The notes under the pieces: model-generated
The model's database searches: none
Seen by the model: only the letters and a program-made list of their open reading frames with translations
What the model was told of the DNA's origin: nothing
Program-made: the position numbers and the translations under genes
Assembly (NCBI RefSeq): GCF_028736215.1
Contig: NZ_CP117883.1
Location: forward strand, 3,844,001-3,908,000
Reading direction: 5' to 3'
Source of the DNA: Mucilaginibacter sp. KACC 22773
Lineage (GTDB): Bacteria > Bacteroidota > Bacteroidia > Sphingobacteriales > Sphingobacteriaceae
DNA: 64,000 nt
Shown: one piece after another, positions 18,173 to 26,650 of the stretch
How positions within the stretch are numbered: position 1 is the first letter of the stretch
Layout of the letters: each line of letters opens with the position of its first letter

Positions 18173-19834
18173 ATGAATCGACCTATTATATTTTCAATTG
18201 ATGATGATCAGCAGGTACTACGGTCTATAAGCCGTGATTTGCGGTCACAGTACGGTAAAGAGTACAAAATACTAAGTACGACATCGGCACAGGAAGCACT
18301 GGAAACACTTACCGAACTCAAAAATGGTTCGGATGTGGTAGCCTTGTTTCTTTGCGACCAGCGCATGCCCGAAATGGAAGGCGTTAAATTTTTAGAAAAA
18401 GCAAAAAAAGTATTTCCTGACGCCAAAAGGGTATTACTTACGGCATACAGCGATACCGAGGCGGCTATTAAAGCCATCAATGATGTGCAGCTGGATTATT
18501 ACCTCATGAAACCCTGGGATCCGCCGGAAGAAAAATTGTACCCGGTAATAAATGATTTGCTTGCAGACTGGCATAACAGTTACATTCCCGAATTTGTAGG
18601 TATTAAATTGGTAGGGTACCAGTTTTCGCCGCAATCGCATGTGATAAAAGATTACCTGGCCGGTAACCTTATCCCCTATCGCTGGCTTGATATCGAAAAG
18701 AATGTGGATGCAGGAACGCTACTGGCTTTAAACAACCTATCTACCGATTGCCTGCCCATGGTGTTTTTTGAGGACGGCAGCTATCTGCAAAAACCATCGA
18801 TACAAGGCATAGCCGCCAAGCTTGAAAAAAACACCCAAACATTAACCGATGTTTATGATGTGGTGATTATAGGCGCTGGCCCCGCCGGCCTTGCCGCCGC
18901 GGTTTATGGCGCATCCGAAGGTTTAAAAACCCTGCTGATTGAGCGTAAAGCTCCGGGCGGACAGGCAGGCACCAGTTCGCGGATTGAAAACTACCTGGGT
19001 TTCCCGGCTGGCTTAAGCGGTGCCGATCTTACCCGCCGGGCCATTACACAGGCCATGCGTTTGGGCGCCGAATTTTTATCGCCCCAATCTGTTAGTGATA
19101 TCAAACAAAAAGATGGTTACAAAACCATTATTTTGGATGACGGCCCCGAAATTATAAGCCGCACTGTAGTGATAACTACCGGCGTTGATTACCGTAAACT
19201 GGAAGTTAAAGGCGTTGAAAACTTTACAGGTGCAGGCATTTATTACGGAGCCGCCACTACCGAAGCTTCGGCTTGTACGGGTAAAGATGTTTACGTAATT
19301 GGTGGTGGTAACTCGGCCGGGCAGGCTGCCATGCACCTTTCTAAATATGCAACAAAGGTACATATCGTGATCAGGCGCGAGGACTTGGTGGCAACCATGT
19401 CGGCCTACCTGATTACACAAATCAGCGAAACACCCAACATTGAGGTGCTGGGCAATACCGAGATTGTAGAAGCTCACGGCGGTAACTGCCTGGAAAAATT
19501 AACCTTAAAAAACTGTATAACGCAGGAAACTTTTACAAATAAGGCTGCTGCCTTGTACATTTTTATAGGCGCCAAACCATATACCGACTGGATTAAGCTC
19601 GACATTATAAAAAACAACAAGGATTTTATAGAAACCGGCCGCGAGCTGCGCAGCTACGAAAGCTTTAACAAAGTATGGAAACTTAAGCGCGATCCGTTTT
19701 TACTGGAAACCAGCTGCTCGGGTATTTTTGCCGCCGGCGATGTACGCGCCGGGGCCATGAACAGGGTGGCATCTGCCGTGGGCGAAGGCTCAATGGCCAT
19801 TAGTTTTGTTCACAAATATTTAGCTGAAGTTTAA
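18173..19834 (+). CDS. Receiver domain fused to thioredoxin-reductase-like flavoprotein
   Basis: 553 aa. Residues 1-125 are a receiver: DDD at 10-12, phosphoacceptor D62 in LCDQRMPEMEG, Thr in LLTAYSD, K113 in YLMKPW. A linker of about 100 residues leads to a two-dinucleotide-fold oxidoreductase: FAD loop GAGPAGLAA from G234, NADPH loop GGGNSAGQAA from G377, and the C-terminal FAD motif IFAAGDVRAG. Where thioredoxin reductase has its CATC redox site, this protein reads AATT; the only nearby Cys is C368. It is therefore unlikely to be a classical thioredoxin reductase. Phosphorylation by the upstream kinase may control its NAD(P)H-dependent flavin activity. Confidence 0.88.
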   Translation: MNRPIIFSIDDDQQVLRSISRDLRSQYGKEYKILSTTSAQEALETLTELKNGSDVVALFLCDQRMPEMEGVKFLEKAKKVFPDAKRVLLTAYSDTEAAIKAINDVQLDYYLMKPWDPPEEKLYPVINDLLADWHNSYIPEFVGIKLVGYQFSPQSHVIKDYLAGNLIPYRWLDIEKNVDAGTLLALNNLSTDCLPMVFFEDGSYLQKPSIQGIAAKLEKNTQTLTDVYDVVIIGAGPAGLAAAVYGASEGLKTLLIERKAPGGQAGTSSRIENYLGFPAGLSGADLTRRAITQAMRLGAEFLSPQSVSDIKQKDGYKTIILDDGPEIISRTVVITTGVDYRKLEVKGVENFTGAGIYYGAATTEASACTGKDVYVIGGGNSAGQAAMHLSKYATKVHIVIRREDLVATMSAYLITQISETPNIEVLGNTEIVEAHGGNCLEKLTLKNCITQETFTNKAAALYIFIGAKPYTDWIKLDIIKNNKDFIETGRELRSYESFNKVWKLKRDPFLLETSCSGIFAAGDVRAGAMNRVASAVGEGSMAISFVHKYLAEV

Positions 19835-19842
19835 TAACACAT

Positions 19843-20118
19843 ATGCAAGACGACGACCAAATATGCCAGCACCTGGCGGCAATTACCGATATTAAACAAC
19901 CAAAGGAGTACCTGTGCGAAGAGTGCGTTAAAACACATTCATCATGGATGCACCTGCGCACCTGCCAAACCTGTGGCGTTACATTATGCTGCGATAGCTC
20001 GCCCAATACACACATGACCAAACATTTTGAAGCCACCGGCCACCCGGTAGTAATATCCGCCGAGCCCGGCGAAAGATGGCTATGGTGCTATATGGATAAA
20101 GCGGTAGTGGGGTATTGA
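19843..20118 (+). CDS. UBP-type zinc finger protein
   Basis: 91 aa, a stand-alone ZnF-UBP domain. Ligand candidates are C8, H10, C25, C28, C41, C44, C49/C50, H57, H61 and H67, in the spacing known from eukaryotic ubiquitin-specific proteases and HDAC6, and the C-terminus has the WLWCYMD strand. In eukaryotes this fold binds the free ubiquitin C-terminus; bacteria lack ubiquitin, so the ligand here is unknown. It lies 8 bp behind the receiver-flavoprotein gene, so it belongs to the same operon and probably the same redox signalling unit. Confidence 0.88.
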   Translation: MQDDDQICQHLAAITDIKQPKEYLCEECVKTHSSWMHLRTCQTCGVTLCCDSSPNTHMTKHFEATGHPVVISAEPGERWLWCYMDKAVVGY

Positions 20119-20122
20119 GGTA

Positions 20123-20303
20123 GATGTGCAGATTTCAGATGTGCAGATGAAGGAATTAATGTGCAGATATGCAGATTTCAGATGTGCAGATGAAAAAATT
20201 AATGGGCAGATATGCAGTTTTAAGATATGCAGATTTAAGATATGCAGATTTCAACTGCGCAACTCAAATCATCTGAAATCTGCACATCTGAAATCTGCAC
20301 ATC
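20123..20303. repeat. Inverted array of ATGTGCAG/ATTTCAG units
   Basis: The left side repeats ATGTGCAGATTTCAG-like units (15-bp period, 7+8), drifting to ATATGCAGATTTAAG. The right end (about 20265-20303) carries two inverse copies, CTGAAATCTGCACAT. It fills the gap between the convergent zinc-finger and DoxX genes, starting 4 bp past one stop and ending 7 bp before the other. A reading frame that crosses it is repeat-derived and not annotated. Confidence 0.85.
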
Positions 20304-20310
20304 AACAAGC

Positions 20311-20742
20311 TTATCCTTCCAGGTACCTATCCAAGGAGATTGGGCCTGAACCTAAGATGGTGAACAGTGATAGTAGGATCAATGCAATTACCGATGGCCA
20401 TTCCAGGGCATTTATTGGTTCCCGGAAAATACCGGTTACAAATACGGCTCCTAACACGATGGGGATCTGGATAAGAGAAGCCAGCCGGGTAAATATACCG
20501 AGCGTTATCAGTATGCCTCCAATCATGTGGGCAAAAGTTACATAATAAACCAAAACCATTAGTACCCCTGGCGAAAGATCAACGATATCCTGGCTGTCGA
20601 TAAGATCGCGCAGGTAGGCCGTGTTTTCCATAAAGGCTATTCCTTTCAGCAATAAAAATACCCCAAGGGCAACACGTATAAGATCAAGGATTTTAGGGTG
20701 ATGTGTATCGCCCCAATGTTCAATTTTATGAACCACATTCAT
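20311..20742 (-). CDS. DoxX family membrane protein
   Basis: 143 aa with four predicted membrane helices (about 18-38, 62-84, 86-105, 112-132). The N-terminal pattern of a helix ending in LLLKGIAFMEN, then VLMVLVYYVTFAHMIGGILITLGIFTRLASLIQIP split by loops, matches DoxX/DoxD-type quinone-linked proteins. These are often linked to redox or sulfur stress. It is convergent with the receiver-flavoprotein operon, so sharing the redox theme may be coincidental. A 6-bp inverted repeat lies upstream of its start. Confidence 0.8.
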   Translation of the reverse strand: MNVVHKIEHWGDTHHPKILDLIRVALGVFLLLKGIAFMENTAYLRDLIDSQDIVDLSPGVLMVLVYYVTFAHMIGGILITLGIFTRLASLIQIPIVLGAVFVTGIFREPINALEWPSVIALILLSLFTILGSGPISLDRYLEG

Positions 20743-20836
20743 AACAGCCTCCTTATTTTTAAAGGTATAATTGGTTTTGGTAACCAGGTTGCTTGCAGGT
20801 AGAATAATGCGGCTTGGTTACGCTATATAAATATAG

Positions 20837-20850
20837 TAACAAACTTGTTA
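20837..20850. promoter_or_regulatory. Possible operator upstream of doxX-like gene
   Basis: TAACAAACTTGTTA has 6-bp complementary halves (TAACAA/TTGTTA), about 95 bp above the DoxX start and about 98 bp above the divergent DUF4304-like gene. DoxX genes are often under MarR/HxlR-type repressors that bind such sites; the assignment is speculative. Confidence 0.3.
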
Positions 20851-20947
20851 TAATTACAAATTGTTTTTATTCGAGATACAATCATAGGTCATTTAAAATC
20901 AACTTATTAAATTGACTGACTGTTGTATTCTTACAAAAAAATATGCG

Positions 20948-21643
20948 ATGGATATAAATTTCGATCATAATAAACTACTCAAAAAAATAACAAAACAACG
21001 ATTGAGTACTTACGGTATTGTTCAAAAAGGAACGTCAAGAACTTTTCTGAAAGATCATGGCTGGTATACAATCGTAATTGAATTTCAGCCTTCGGGTTTC
21101 GGCAAGGGCACTTATTTGAATGTTGGGGTAGATCTTAACTTTTACCCGCAACAGCATTTATCATTCTCTTACGATTATAGGCAAAAGGAATTTCGCGAAG
21201 CCAAAAATGAAGATCAGTACACTGAGATAGTTATTGACTTTTGCAATTTCGCCATAAAAAAAACCCAAAAGCTGGAAACCGATTTCAGCGATATTGGAAC
21301 CGCCATCGAAACAGTAAAGAAGTCGGATAGCAAAGAGCTGTGGAATAAATACAATTTAGCAATATTATATGGCTTAATGGGCAATTTACCCAAATCAAGA
21401 AGACTTTTAAATGAAATCCGAGAAAAAAAATATCAATATGATTATGAATTCGAACGACAAAAAGTAGTGATAAGTATATTGACCTGCATGGATGAATTTG
21501 AGCCATTTATTAACAAAATCCAGGACATCATTACGCAAACCAGAGCACTTAAAAAGCTGCCTGTTTATACATTAGAAAATCTTACCGAAGTAAAAACCAA
21601 ACGAACTATTAGTGAACGTATATTGTCATTTTTCGACAGATGA
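20948..21643 (+). CDS. DUF4304-like protein, unknown function
   Basis: 231 aa from the ATG at 20948 (MDINFDHNKLL); a longer frame from TTG at 20912 is unlikely. The first half resembles DUF4304: a helix, TFLKDHGWYTIVIEFQPS, then GTYLNVGVDLNFYP. The second half is helical (KELWNKYNLAILYGLMGNL), perhaps TPR-like. It is cytoplasmic and single. The family assignment rests on this pattern only. Confidence 0.6.
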   Translation: MDINFDHNKLLKKITKQRLSTYGIVQKGTSRTFLKDHGWYTIVIEFQPSGFGKGTYLNVGVDLNFYPQQHLSFSYDYRQKEFREAKNEDQYTEIVIDFCNFAIKKTQKLETDFSDIGTAIETVKKSDSKELWNKYNLAILYGLMGNLPKSRRLLNEIREKKYQYDYEFERQKVVISILTCMDEFEPFINKIQDIITQTRALKKLPVYTLENLTEVKTKRTISERILSFFDR

Positions 21644-21652
21644 GTATACTAT

Positions 21653-22321
21653 TTATTCTATCCCAACTCTCTCGTTTAAAATAGGATCGCTTGCTTTAAA
21701 TTTAGTTTCAAAAGGCACCCGCAAATCATCAACACCGAGGTTATCGAGCACCTGCTTTTGTTGCTTTACAAAATCTGTTAGGTCTTCAATTTTCTTGATT
21801 TGATGTTTGCCAAAATCCTCCAGCATTTTCCCTTTTAAACCCAATTGAATTGCGCGGCGTTGCAGCTTATTGCCATACGGGTCATGGTCAGGATCCCATT
21901 GCAGGCGCACTTCCTTTTGCTCCAGGCCGGCCCTCCATTGTGCGTGGCTTTGGTAATATTGAGGATTAAATGAAGATATGGCTGCTTCACCCATGATTTT
22001 CTCAAAATCCATCTTTTGAATCCACAGCGCAAGTACCCTTTCCTGGTTTTCCTTTTCGGCCCAGCCGCAGCGGTACATCATCCATAAAAAATTGGGCTTT
22101 ATCCACGACATCCGGCTATAACTATAATGGTTACCGCCAAGGAATTGATGCTCTACCGCAAAATCGGCAATGCGATGATTATAGGCCTGGTAAACAACGA
22201 TAAGATCTTCGGTTTGGTGGCCTAACAAATGCTGGCCGGTTTTGGGTAATCTTTGGATGCTATTCCGGTATAATTCGGTAGTGATGTGTAGTAGATTGTT
22301 TTTTGTTAAATTGGTATTCAT
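21653..22321 (-). CDS. DUF4291 domain protein
   Basis: 222 aa. Strong family features: DLIVVYQAYNHRIADFAVE, then YSRMSWIKPNFLWMMYRCGW and QERVLALWI, and later LQWDPDHDPYGNKLQRRAIQLGL. DUF4291 proteins are cytoplasmic, widely spread and of unknown biochemistry. It is convergent with the upstream DUF4304-like gene, with a 9-bp gap. There is no obvious partner. Confidence 0.85.
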   Translation of the reverse strand: MNTNLTKNNLLHITTELYRNSIQRLPKTGQHLLGHQTEDLIVVYQAYNHRIADFAVEHQFLGGNHYSYSRMSWIKPNFLWMMYRCGWAEKENQERVLALWIQKMDFEKIMGEAAISSFNPQYYQSHAQWRAGLEQKEVRLQWDPDHDPYGNKLQRRAIQLGLKGKMLEDFGKHQIKKIEDLTDFVKQQKQVLDNLGVDDLRVPFETKFKASDPILNERVGIE

Positions 22322-22350
22322 TAATGTATTATATATTCATAGTTGATCTT

Positions 22351-23334
22351 TTACAGATCATATTCCTTTAACCATCCTCTTAAGGTGGCCAGGTCTTTTT
22401 TCACAGCAGTTGTAAATGCGTCCTTGCTGATAGTTAATTGTTTGGCGCCATCCTGCGCGCCGCCAAGTTCATATTCGCAGTGCAGGCTCATGGGTCCGTT
22501 TATTTTTTGTTCTTTTAATATACGAAAATATTTTGGAAAATCCACCATACCCTCGCCCAAAGGCACACTTTTAACCTGCCATTTACCATTTTTTTTGTCC
22601 CAGTAAAAATCTTTTACATTCGTGGTTTTAATCCGTGGGATAAGTGTTTGGATAGATGTTGACCAGGTGTCGGCACCTTCGGTAGTGGCATGCCTTACGT
22701 CGTACTGGCATCCAATAAAATCAGGACTGGTTGCATCCATCCCCAGCCAAAGATCCCAAACCGAGGCGCCAAATAACTCGCCCGAATGGTTTTGATAAGC
22801 ACCATGCATGTTATATTGGCCGTTAAGGGCCTCAAGCGCCTTAAACTGTTTGTTTATAGCTTTCAGGTTTTCGGGGATGCCGATGCTTTTATCATAATTT
22901 AACCAGGCCATCCGGTAGTATTTAATTCCTAATGCCGATGCTGCCTTCAAAATATCGTGAGTGTATTTTTCGTCGGGCGATTTAATGTTGGTTACAATGG
23001 TATAAACTTTTAAACCGGCTTGCTCAACTGCGGCGACTGCTTTTGGCAGGTCGGCAGCCACATGCTCCGGCAATACGTGCCCGTCGGGCCTTACGGTAAG
23101 GTCTACCCCATCAAAGCCCATATCAGCCGCTAATGAGGCCATATCAGTGTAATTGAGCCAATGCAGATGCTTGGAGAAAATGCTTACTTTAATTTTTCCG
23201 GGGGATGATTGACCGGCATCGCTCCTATTTGAGCCTTTGGGTAAAGTAAATCCTTTGGCGTTTAAACCTAATGCCATGCCGGCCGTTGCCATTGTAGCTG
23301 CTGCAATAAACTTTTTGCGGCTGATATTTTCCAT
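22351..23334 (-). CDS. Sugar phosphate isomerase/epimerase-like TIM barrel, exported
   Basis: 328 aa from MENISRKKFIAAAT at 23334; the longer frame upstream has no export signal. The N-terminus SRKKFIAAATMATAGMALGL resembles a Tat/Sec signal without the full twin-Arg motif. The body is an AP-endonuclease-2/xylose-isomerase TIM barrel: ADMGFDGVDLTV, YRMAWLNYD, YNMHGAYQNHSGE, GCQYDVRHA, TTNVKDFYW, MSLHCEYELGG. Such exported barrels occur in Bacteroidota carbohydrate metabolism (epimerases, 3-keto-sugar enzymes). The substrate is unknown. Confidence 0.8.
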   Translation of the reverse strand: MENISRKKFIAAATMATAGMALGLNAKGFTLPKGSNRSDAGQSSPGKIKVSIFSKHLHWLNYTDMASLAADMGFDGVDLTVRPDGHVLPEHVAADLPKAVAAVEQAGLKVYTIVTNIKSPDEKYTHDILKAASALGIKYYRMAWLNYDKSIGIPENLKAINKQFKALEALNGQYNMHGAYQNHSGELFGASVWDLWLGMDATSPDFIGCQYDVRHATTEGADTWSTSIQTLIPRIKTTNVKDFYWDKKNGKWQVKSVPLGEGMVDFPKYFRILKEQKINGPMSLHCEYELGGAQDGAKQLTISKDAFTTAVKKDLATLRGWLKEYDL

Positions 23335-23408
23335 AAGCTTATAAATTGGTATTGCAATATACCAAAAGCCGGATGGAATTTCAGATAGCCTAAGTGTAAA
23401 TGCCTTTA

Positions 23409-23897
23409 TCAATCAAAGCCAACATATTCCTTTTGCTTAACCTCTACATAGCCCGAGGTATTATCCCGATTGATATACATTACGATATGAAAAAAGTCGT
23501 TATCAAACTGGTAAATGTTGTTTATTGTATCGGCCCCCTGGAACTTCATGGGCAGGCCCTGTTTTTTTGCCTGTGAAATTAAGTGGAAAATTTGTTCAGT
23601 ACGGGCTGTTTTATAGGTTACGGTACGCAATATGGCCCCGCTGCTTAATTTCAAAGCTACCCCAATATCTACCGATTCTTGTTTCTTTTGGGCATCTATT
23701 TTACTCAAATGCTCAATAGTATTGCCATCAACATCCTGGGTATAGGCCTTTTTAAAGCCTTTTGCCAAAACCAGGTATTTATGCGCATCGGCGTTTGTTA
23801 GGTTGGTTAAATTGATAAGGTCATTAACTGTTATGCTTTGTCCAAACAGGTTGGCGCCGCAAAAACATAATAAAGCCACAAACAGGAACTTTTTCAT
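23409..23897 (-). CDS. Secreted hypothetical protein
   Basis: 162 aa from MKKFLFVALLCFCGANLFGQ at 23897 (a six-residue longer frame is possible). A signal peptide is followed by SITVNDLINLTNLTNADAH and a mixed alpha/beta domain. No family recognised. It sits between the isomerase-like and acylase genes on the same strand, with a 41-bp gap to the acylase stop. Confidence 0.65.
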   Translation of the reverse strand: MKKFLFVALLCFCGANLFGQSITVNDLINLTNLTNADAHKYLVLAKGFKKAYTQDVDGNTIEHLSKIDAQKKQESVDIGVALKLSSGAILRTVTYKTARTEQIFHLISQAKKQGLPMKFQGADTINNIYQFDNDFFHIVMYINRDNTSGYVEVKQKEYVGFD

Positions 23898-23938
23898 TTT
23901 TGTTATCGTATCCAAATATACTTTTTTCTTTAACTAAA

Positions 23939-26131
23939 TTAACTGCCCGGATGATAGCTTTTACTTACGTGTTTCAGTACATCTTCGCGGTAAAACAGCA
24001 CATCTTTAAACTTACCTTCAATAATACCCTGTGCCTGGTCGGTAAAGTTTTTCGATGCGGCATCAAATGATTGCCCGCCGGTCATGATACTTTTGGCCTT
24101 TATCCTCGGCCCAAATTCAACCGCAGCTACAAAACTATTGCCCGAGTAACCATACCTTTTCAAAGTATTTACCGTACGGCTCTGGAACGATGGCAATTGC
24201 CCAAACCCCGAACCCGTTAACCCCACCGGGATGCTCGGCAGCTTATCATCAAAGGTTATGCCATCGGCAGGTCGCTGGTAGCGGTTCATATCGCCCCATT
24301 GTACCTGCCAGGTACCAAAACGGCTTTGCAGATTTATCATAACCGCGTTTAAAAGCTCCAGCTGCTGCTTGCCTGGGGTTTTATCGGCAAGAGTTTTAAT
24401 TCGCCGGGTAATAAAAGTACTTTCCTGGTCGGTTTTGGGCGGAGGGAGTAATTTCAGCATGGCCGTACCCCATTCAATGGCCAGTGAACTTGCTACCGAA
24501 TTGGCGGCCGTACGCCTATCCCACTGCTTTAATATTGTTACAACACCTGATATTGAGTACCTTAACGAGTCAGGAGCCTCATCATAGGCTTTAAATAGCG
24601 CGGGCAGTAAATCGTCAAAGGCAGCCAGGTAGTGGTCATATCCTTTTGCTATAAGGCCATCCAGTGTAAGGTTATTAGCATTCTTTAATATGTTAATGGC
24701 CGTAACCGCCCGATAATTTTCGCCATCAGGCGCCATATAAGCCGGATATTTACTTTTATCCGGACTGCTTGCACCGGCATCAGTATAAGGTGTGGAATTG
24801 CAATTTTGGATCCAGCCGGTAGCGGGGTTTATCGTGGTAACAATTTCGTTTAAATGGTGTACCCCCTGCCATTCGGTAGCGGATGTGCTGCCGTCAACGG
24901 GTAAACTCCAGTCATATTTGGGGTCGCGTTTGGGGATATAATTGCCATACCAAAAAATGGTGTTGCCCTTATCGTCGGCATAAACAGTGGCGTTAGTGGC
25001 GTTGGATACCAGGTCCATGGCTTTTTTATATTCGGCCAGGTTATTGGCCTTAGTTATTTGCCATGATTCTAACAGCGCGTTATATGAGCGATTATTGGCC
25101 TTTAGCGCCAGCCATTTGCCGTCGCGGCTGCCTACTACCGGACCATGATGGGTATAGTAGCCGGTTATTGTTTTTTGCTCAAGCTTATCGCCTTTTTTGA
25201 TATTGATAACCAATTTACGTTCGGTAACGGGTTTAAGGGCGCCATTGTATTCGTAAAACCACCTGCCGTCTTTTTTTACCATTTTTTCGGCATACAGGTC
25301 GGCAACATCGGCATAGCTGCTGGTATGCATCCATCCACAGTGCTTGTTAAAACCCTGGTATATAAAAAACTGTCCCCAGGTTACTGCCCCGTAGGCATGC
25401 GAACCTTCTTCGCTCACCAGCTCCACTTCGCTGCGAAAATAAAAGGGCACATGCGGATTAATATACAACAAAGCGTGCCCCGAAGCCGACCGCGATGGAG
25501 AGATAGCAAACCCATTAGACCCGGTTTCGCGTTCGTTTACAAATTCATAAGCTTTGGCCGGGCGATCTGGAACGTAACCCAGTTTGTCGCCGCCATTTAT
25601 ATAAAATTCTTTTGTTTCATCCAGCTTAATGCCCCCTGTTTCGGTGGCGGCTACGCTTCCATCGGTAAACATCAGTGCGTACCAGGGCTCAAAATGTTTA
25701 AATACCTTTGGCTTTACTTCGGGATGTTTGTACAGGTAGTAATTTATGCCACCGGCAAAAGCATCTAATAGTTTCCTGAAAGCCGGGGCGCTCGTTTTAT
25801 AATCCCTAATGGCATCTGCACTATCGGCAATTAATTGTAACTGAATATCGGTAGCCAGGCTATTTTCTCCATCCACTTCGGTTTGTTTACCAAACTGGTA
25901 AAGGTAATTGCGTTCTATTCCTTTAAAGTTATCTTCGCACTGCGAGTACATCAATCCAAAAACTACGCTGGCATCGGTTTTTCCGTAAATATGCGGCACA
26001 CCATAATTATCGCGGATGATAGTTACCGATTTGGCCAGATCTATCGCTCGTTTTATTTCCTGCCGGTTAATTTTTTGAGAAAATACAAATACAGGGGAAA
26101 ACAATAAAATAAAGGTTAAATTCAATTTCAT
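23939..26131 (-). CDS. Penicillin-acylase-family (S45) N-terminal nucleophile hydrolase
   Basis: About 730 aa from MKLNLTFILLF at 26131, which begins a signal peptide ending VFSQ; an upstream extension is not convincing. The family maturation site is ETGSNGFAIS: autocleavage before S205 would free the catalytic Ser of the beta chain and leave an alpha chain of about 185 residues. Other marks are DNYGVPHIYG near residue 41, FIYQGFNKHCGWMHT, TNATVYADDKGN and GQSFDAAS. The family includes acylhomoserine-lactone, cephalosporin and aculeacin acylases. Periplasmic amide hydrolysis is secure; whether it quenches AHLs is not. Confidence 0.87.
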   Translation of the reverse strand: MKLNLTFILLFSPVFVFSQKINRQEIKRAIDLAKSVTIIRDNYGVPHIYGKTDASVVFGLMYSQCEDNFKGIERNYLYQFGKQTEVDGENSLATDIQLQLIADSADAIRDYKTSAPAFRKLLDAFAGGINYYLYKHPEVKPKVFKHFEPWYALMFTDGSVAATETGGIKLDETKEFYINGGDKLGYVPDRPAKAYEFVNERETGSNGFAISPSRSASGHALLYINPHVPFYFRSEVELVSEEGSHAYGAVTWGQFFIYQGFNKHCGWMHTSSYADVADLYAEKMVKKDGRWFYEYNGALKPVTERKLVINIKKGDKLEQKTITGYYTHHGPVVGSRDGKWLALKANNRSYNALLESWQITKANNLAEYKKAMDLVSNATNATVYADDKGNTIFWYGNYIPKRDPKYDWSLPVDGSTSATEWQGVHHLNEIVTTINPATGWIQNCNSTPYTDAGASSPDKSKYPAYMAPDGENYRAVTAINILKNANNLTLDGLIAKGYDHYLAAFDDLLPALFKAYDEAPDSLRYSISGVVTILKQWDRRTAANSVASSLAIEWGTAMLKLLPPPKTDQESTFITRRIKTLADKTPGKQQLELLNAVMINLQSRFGTWQVQWGDMNRYQRPADGITFDDKLPSIPVGLTGSGFGQLPSFQSRTVNTLKRYGYSGNSFVAAVEFGPRIKAKSIMTGGQSFDAASKNFTDQAQGIIEGKFKDVLFYREDVLKHVSKSYHPGS

Positions 26132-26229
26132 GGTAACAAATATTTTACCCGGACATCTAAGTAAATAAAGTAACGTTAGATAGACACTTATTAATAATAT
26201 GAGGTAAATTTGAGCGTTTAAACGCAATA

Positions 26230-26473
26230 TTTATATTGTATCTTCGTTTGCCTTAAATTATTCACAATTTATAGAAGCAAGGTTAAATATAACATTGTTT
26301 AAAAGCTGCTGACACAATGTAATAAAAAAATTGTTTATCGGTTATTACATCGGTAAATATAAGAGCTTGGATTAATCATCTTACATGAGATCTGAGGTTT
26401 AGTTGATACAGTATCATCTGAGAAATGATATTGCAGTGCGTTCCGGGGTGAGATACGGAACGCATTTTTTATT
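26230..26473 (+). ncRNA. Candidate small RNA ending in a rho-independent terminator
   Basis: A plus-strand terminator at 26437-26473 (TGCGTTCCG pairing with CGGAACGCA, then ATTTTTTATTT) has no plus-strand gene upstream: both neighbours run leftwards. A second stem, TATCAT/ATGATA, lies just before it at about 26411-26431. This implies an untranslated transcript starting somewhere after 26230. The 5' end is not determined and I recognise no known RNA family. Confidence 0.4.
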
Positions 26474-26650
26474 TAGTTCATTAGTTCATTGGTCTTTGCA
26501 AGTGGTGCCATAACTGGCAACTATGAGGGCAAACTAAATCAACCAATAACTAATAAGCTAAAACAGTCATTGGTTTTTACAGGTGGCCGACCGAAATTGA
26601 CCATACAGGCTAACCCTATATCCACCAATGAACTAATGAACCAATGAACA
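26473..26650. repeat. Octamer-phased inverted repeat overlapping a CDS end
   Basis: The left arm at 26473-26492 reads TTAGTTCATTAGTTCATTGG (8-bp units TAGTTCAT). The right arm at 26624-26650 is the complement in the same phase and supplies the last six codons (CSLVH and stop) of the DUF3810 gene. The central 130 bp contains no gene. Confidence 0.8.

Noticed and set aside
20126..20545. 139-codon plus-strand frame after the UBP zinc finger
   Set aside because: Its first third translates the tandem repeat and the rest is antisense to DoxX.
25145..25768. 207-codon plus-strand frame inside the acylase gene
   Set aside because: It lies wholly antisense to a well-supported acylase with catalytic motifs and has no recognisable domain; it is a shadow frame.
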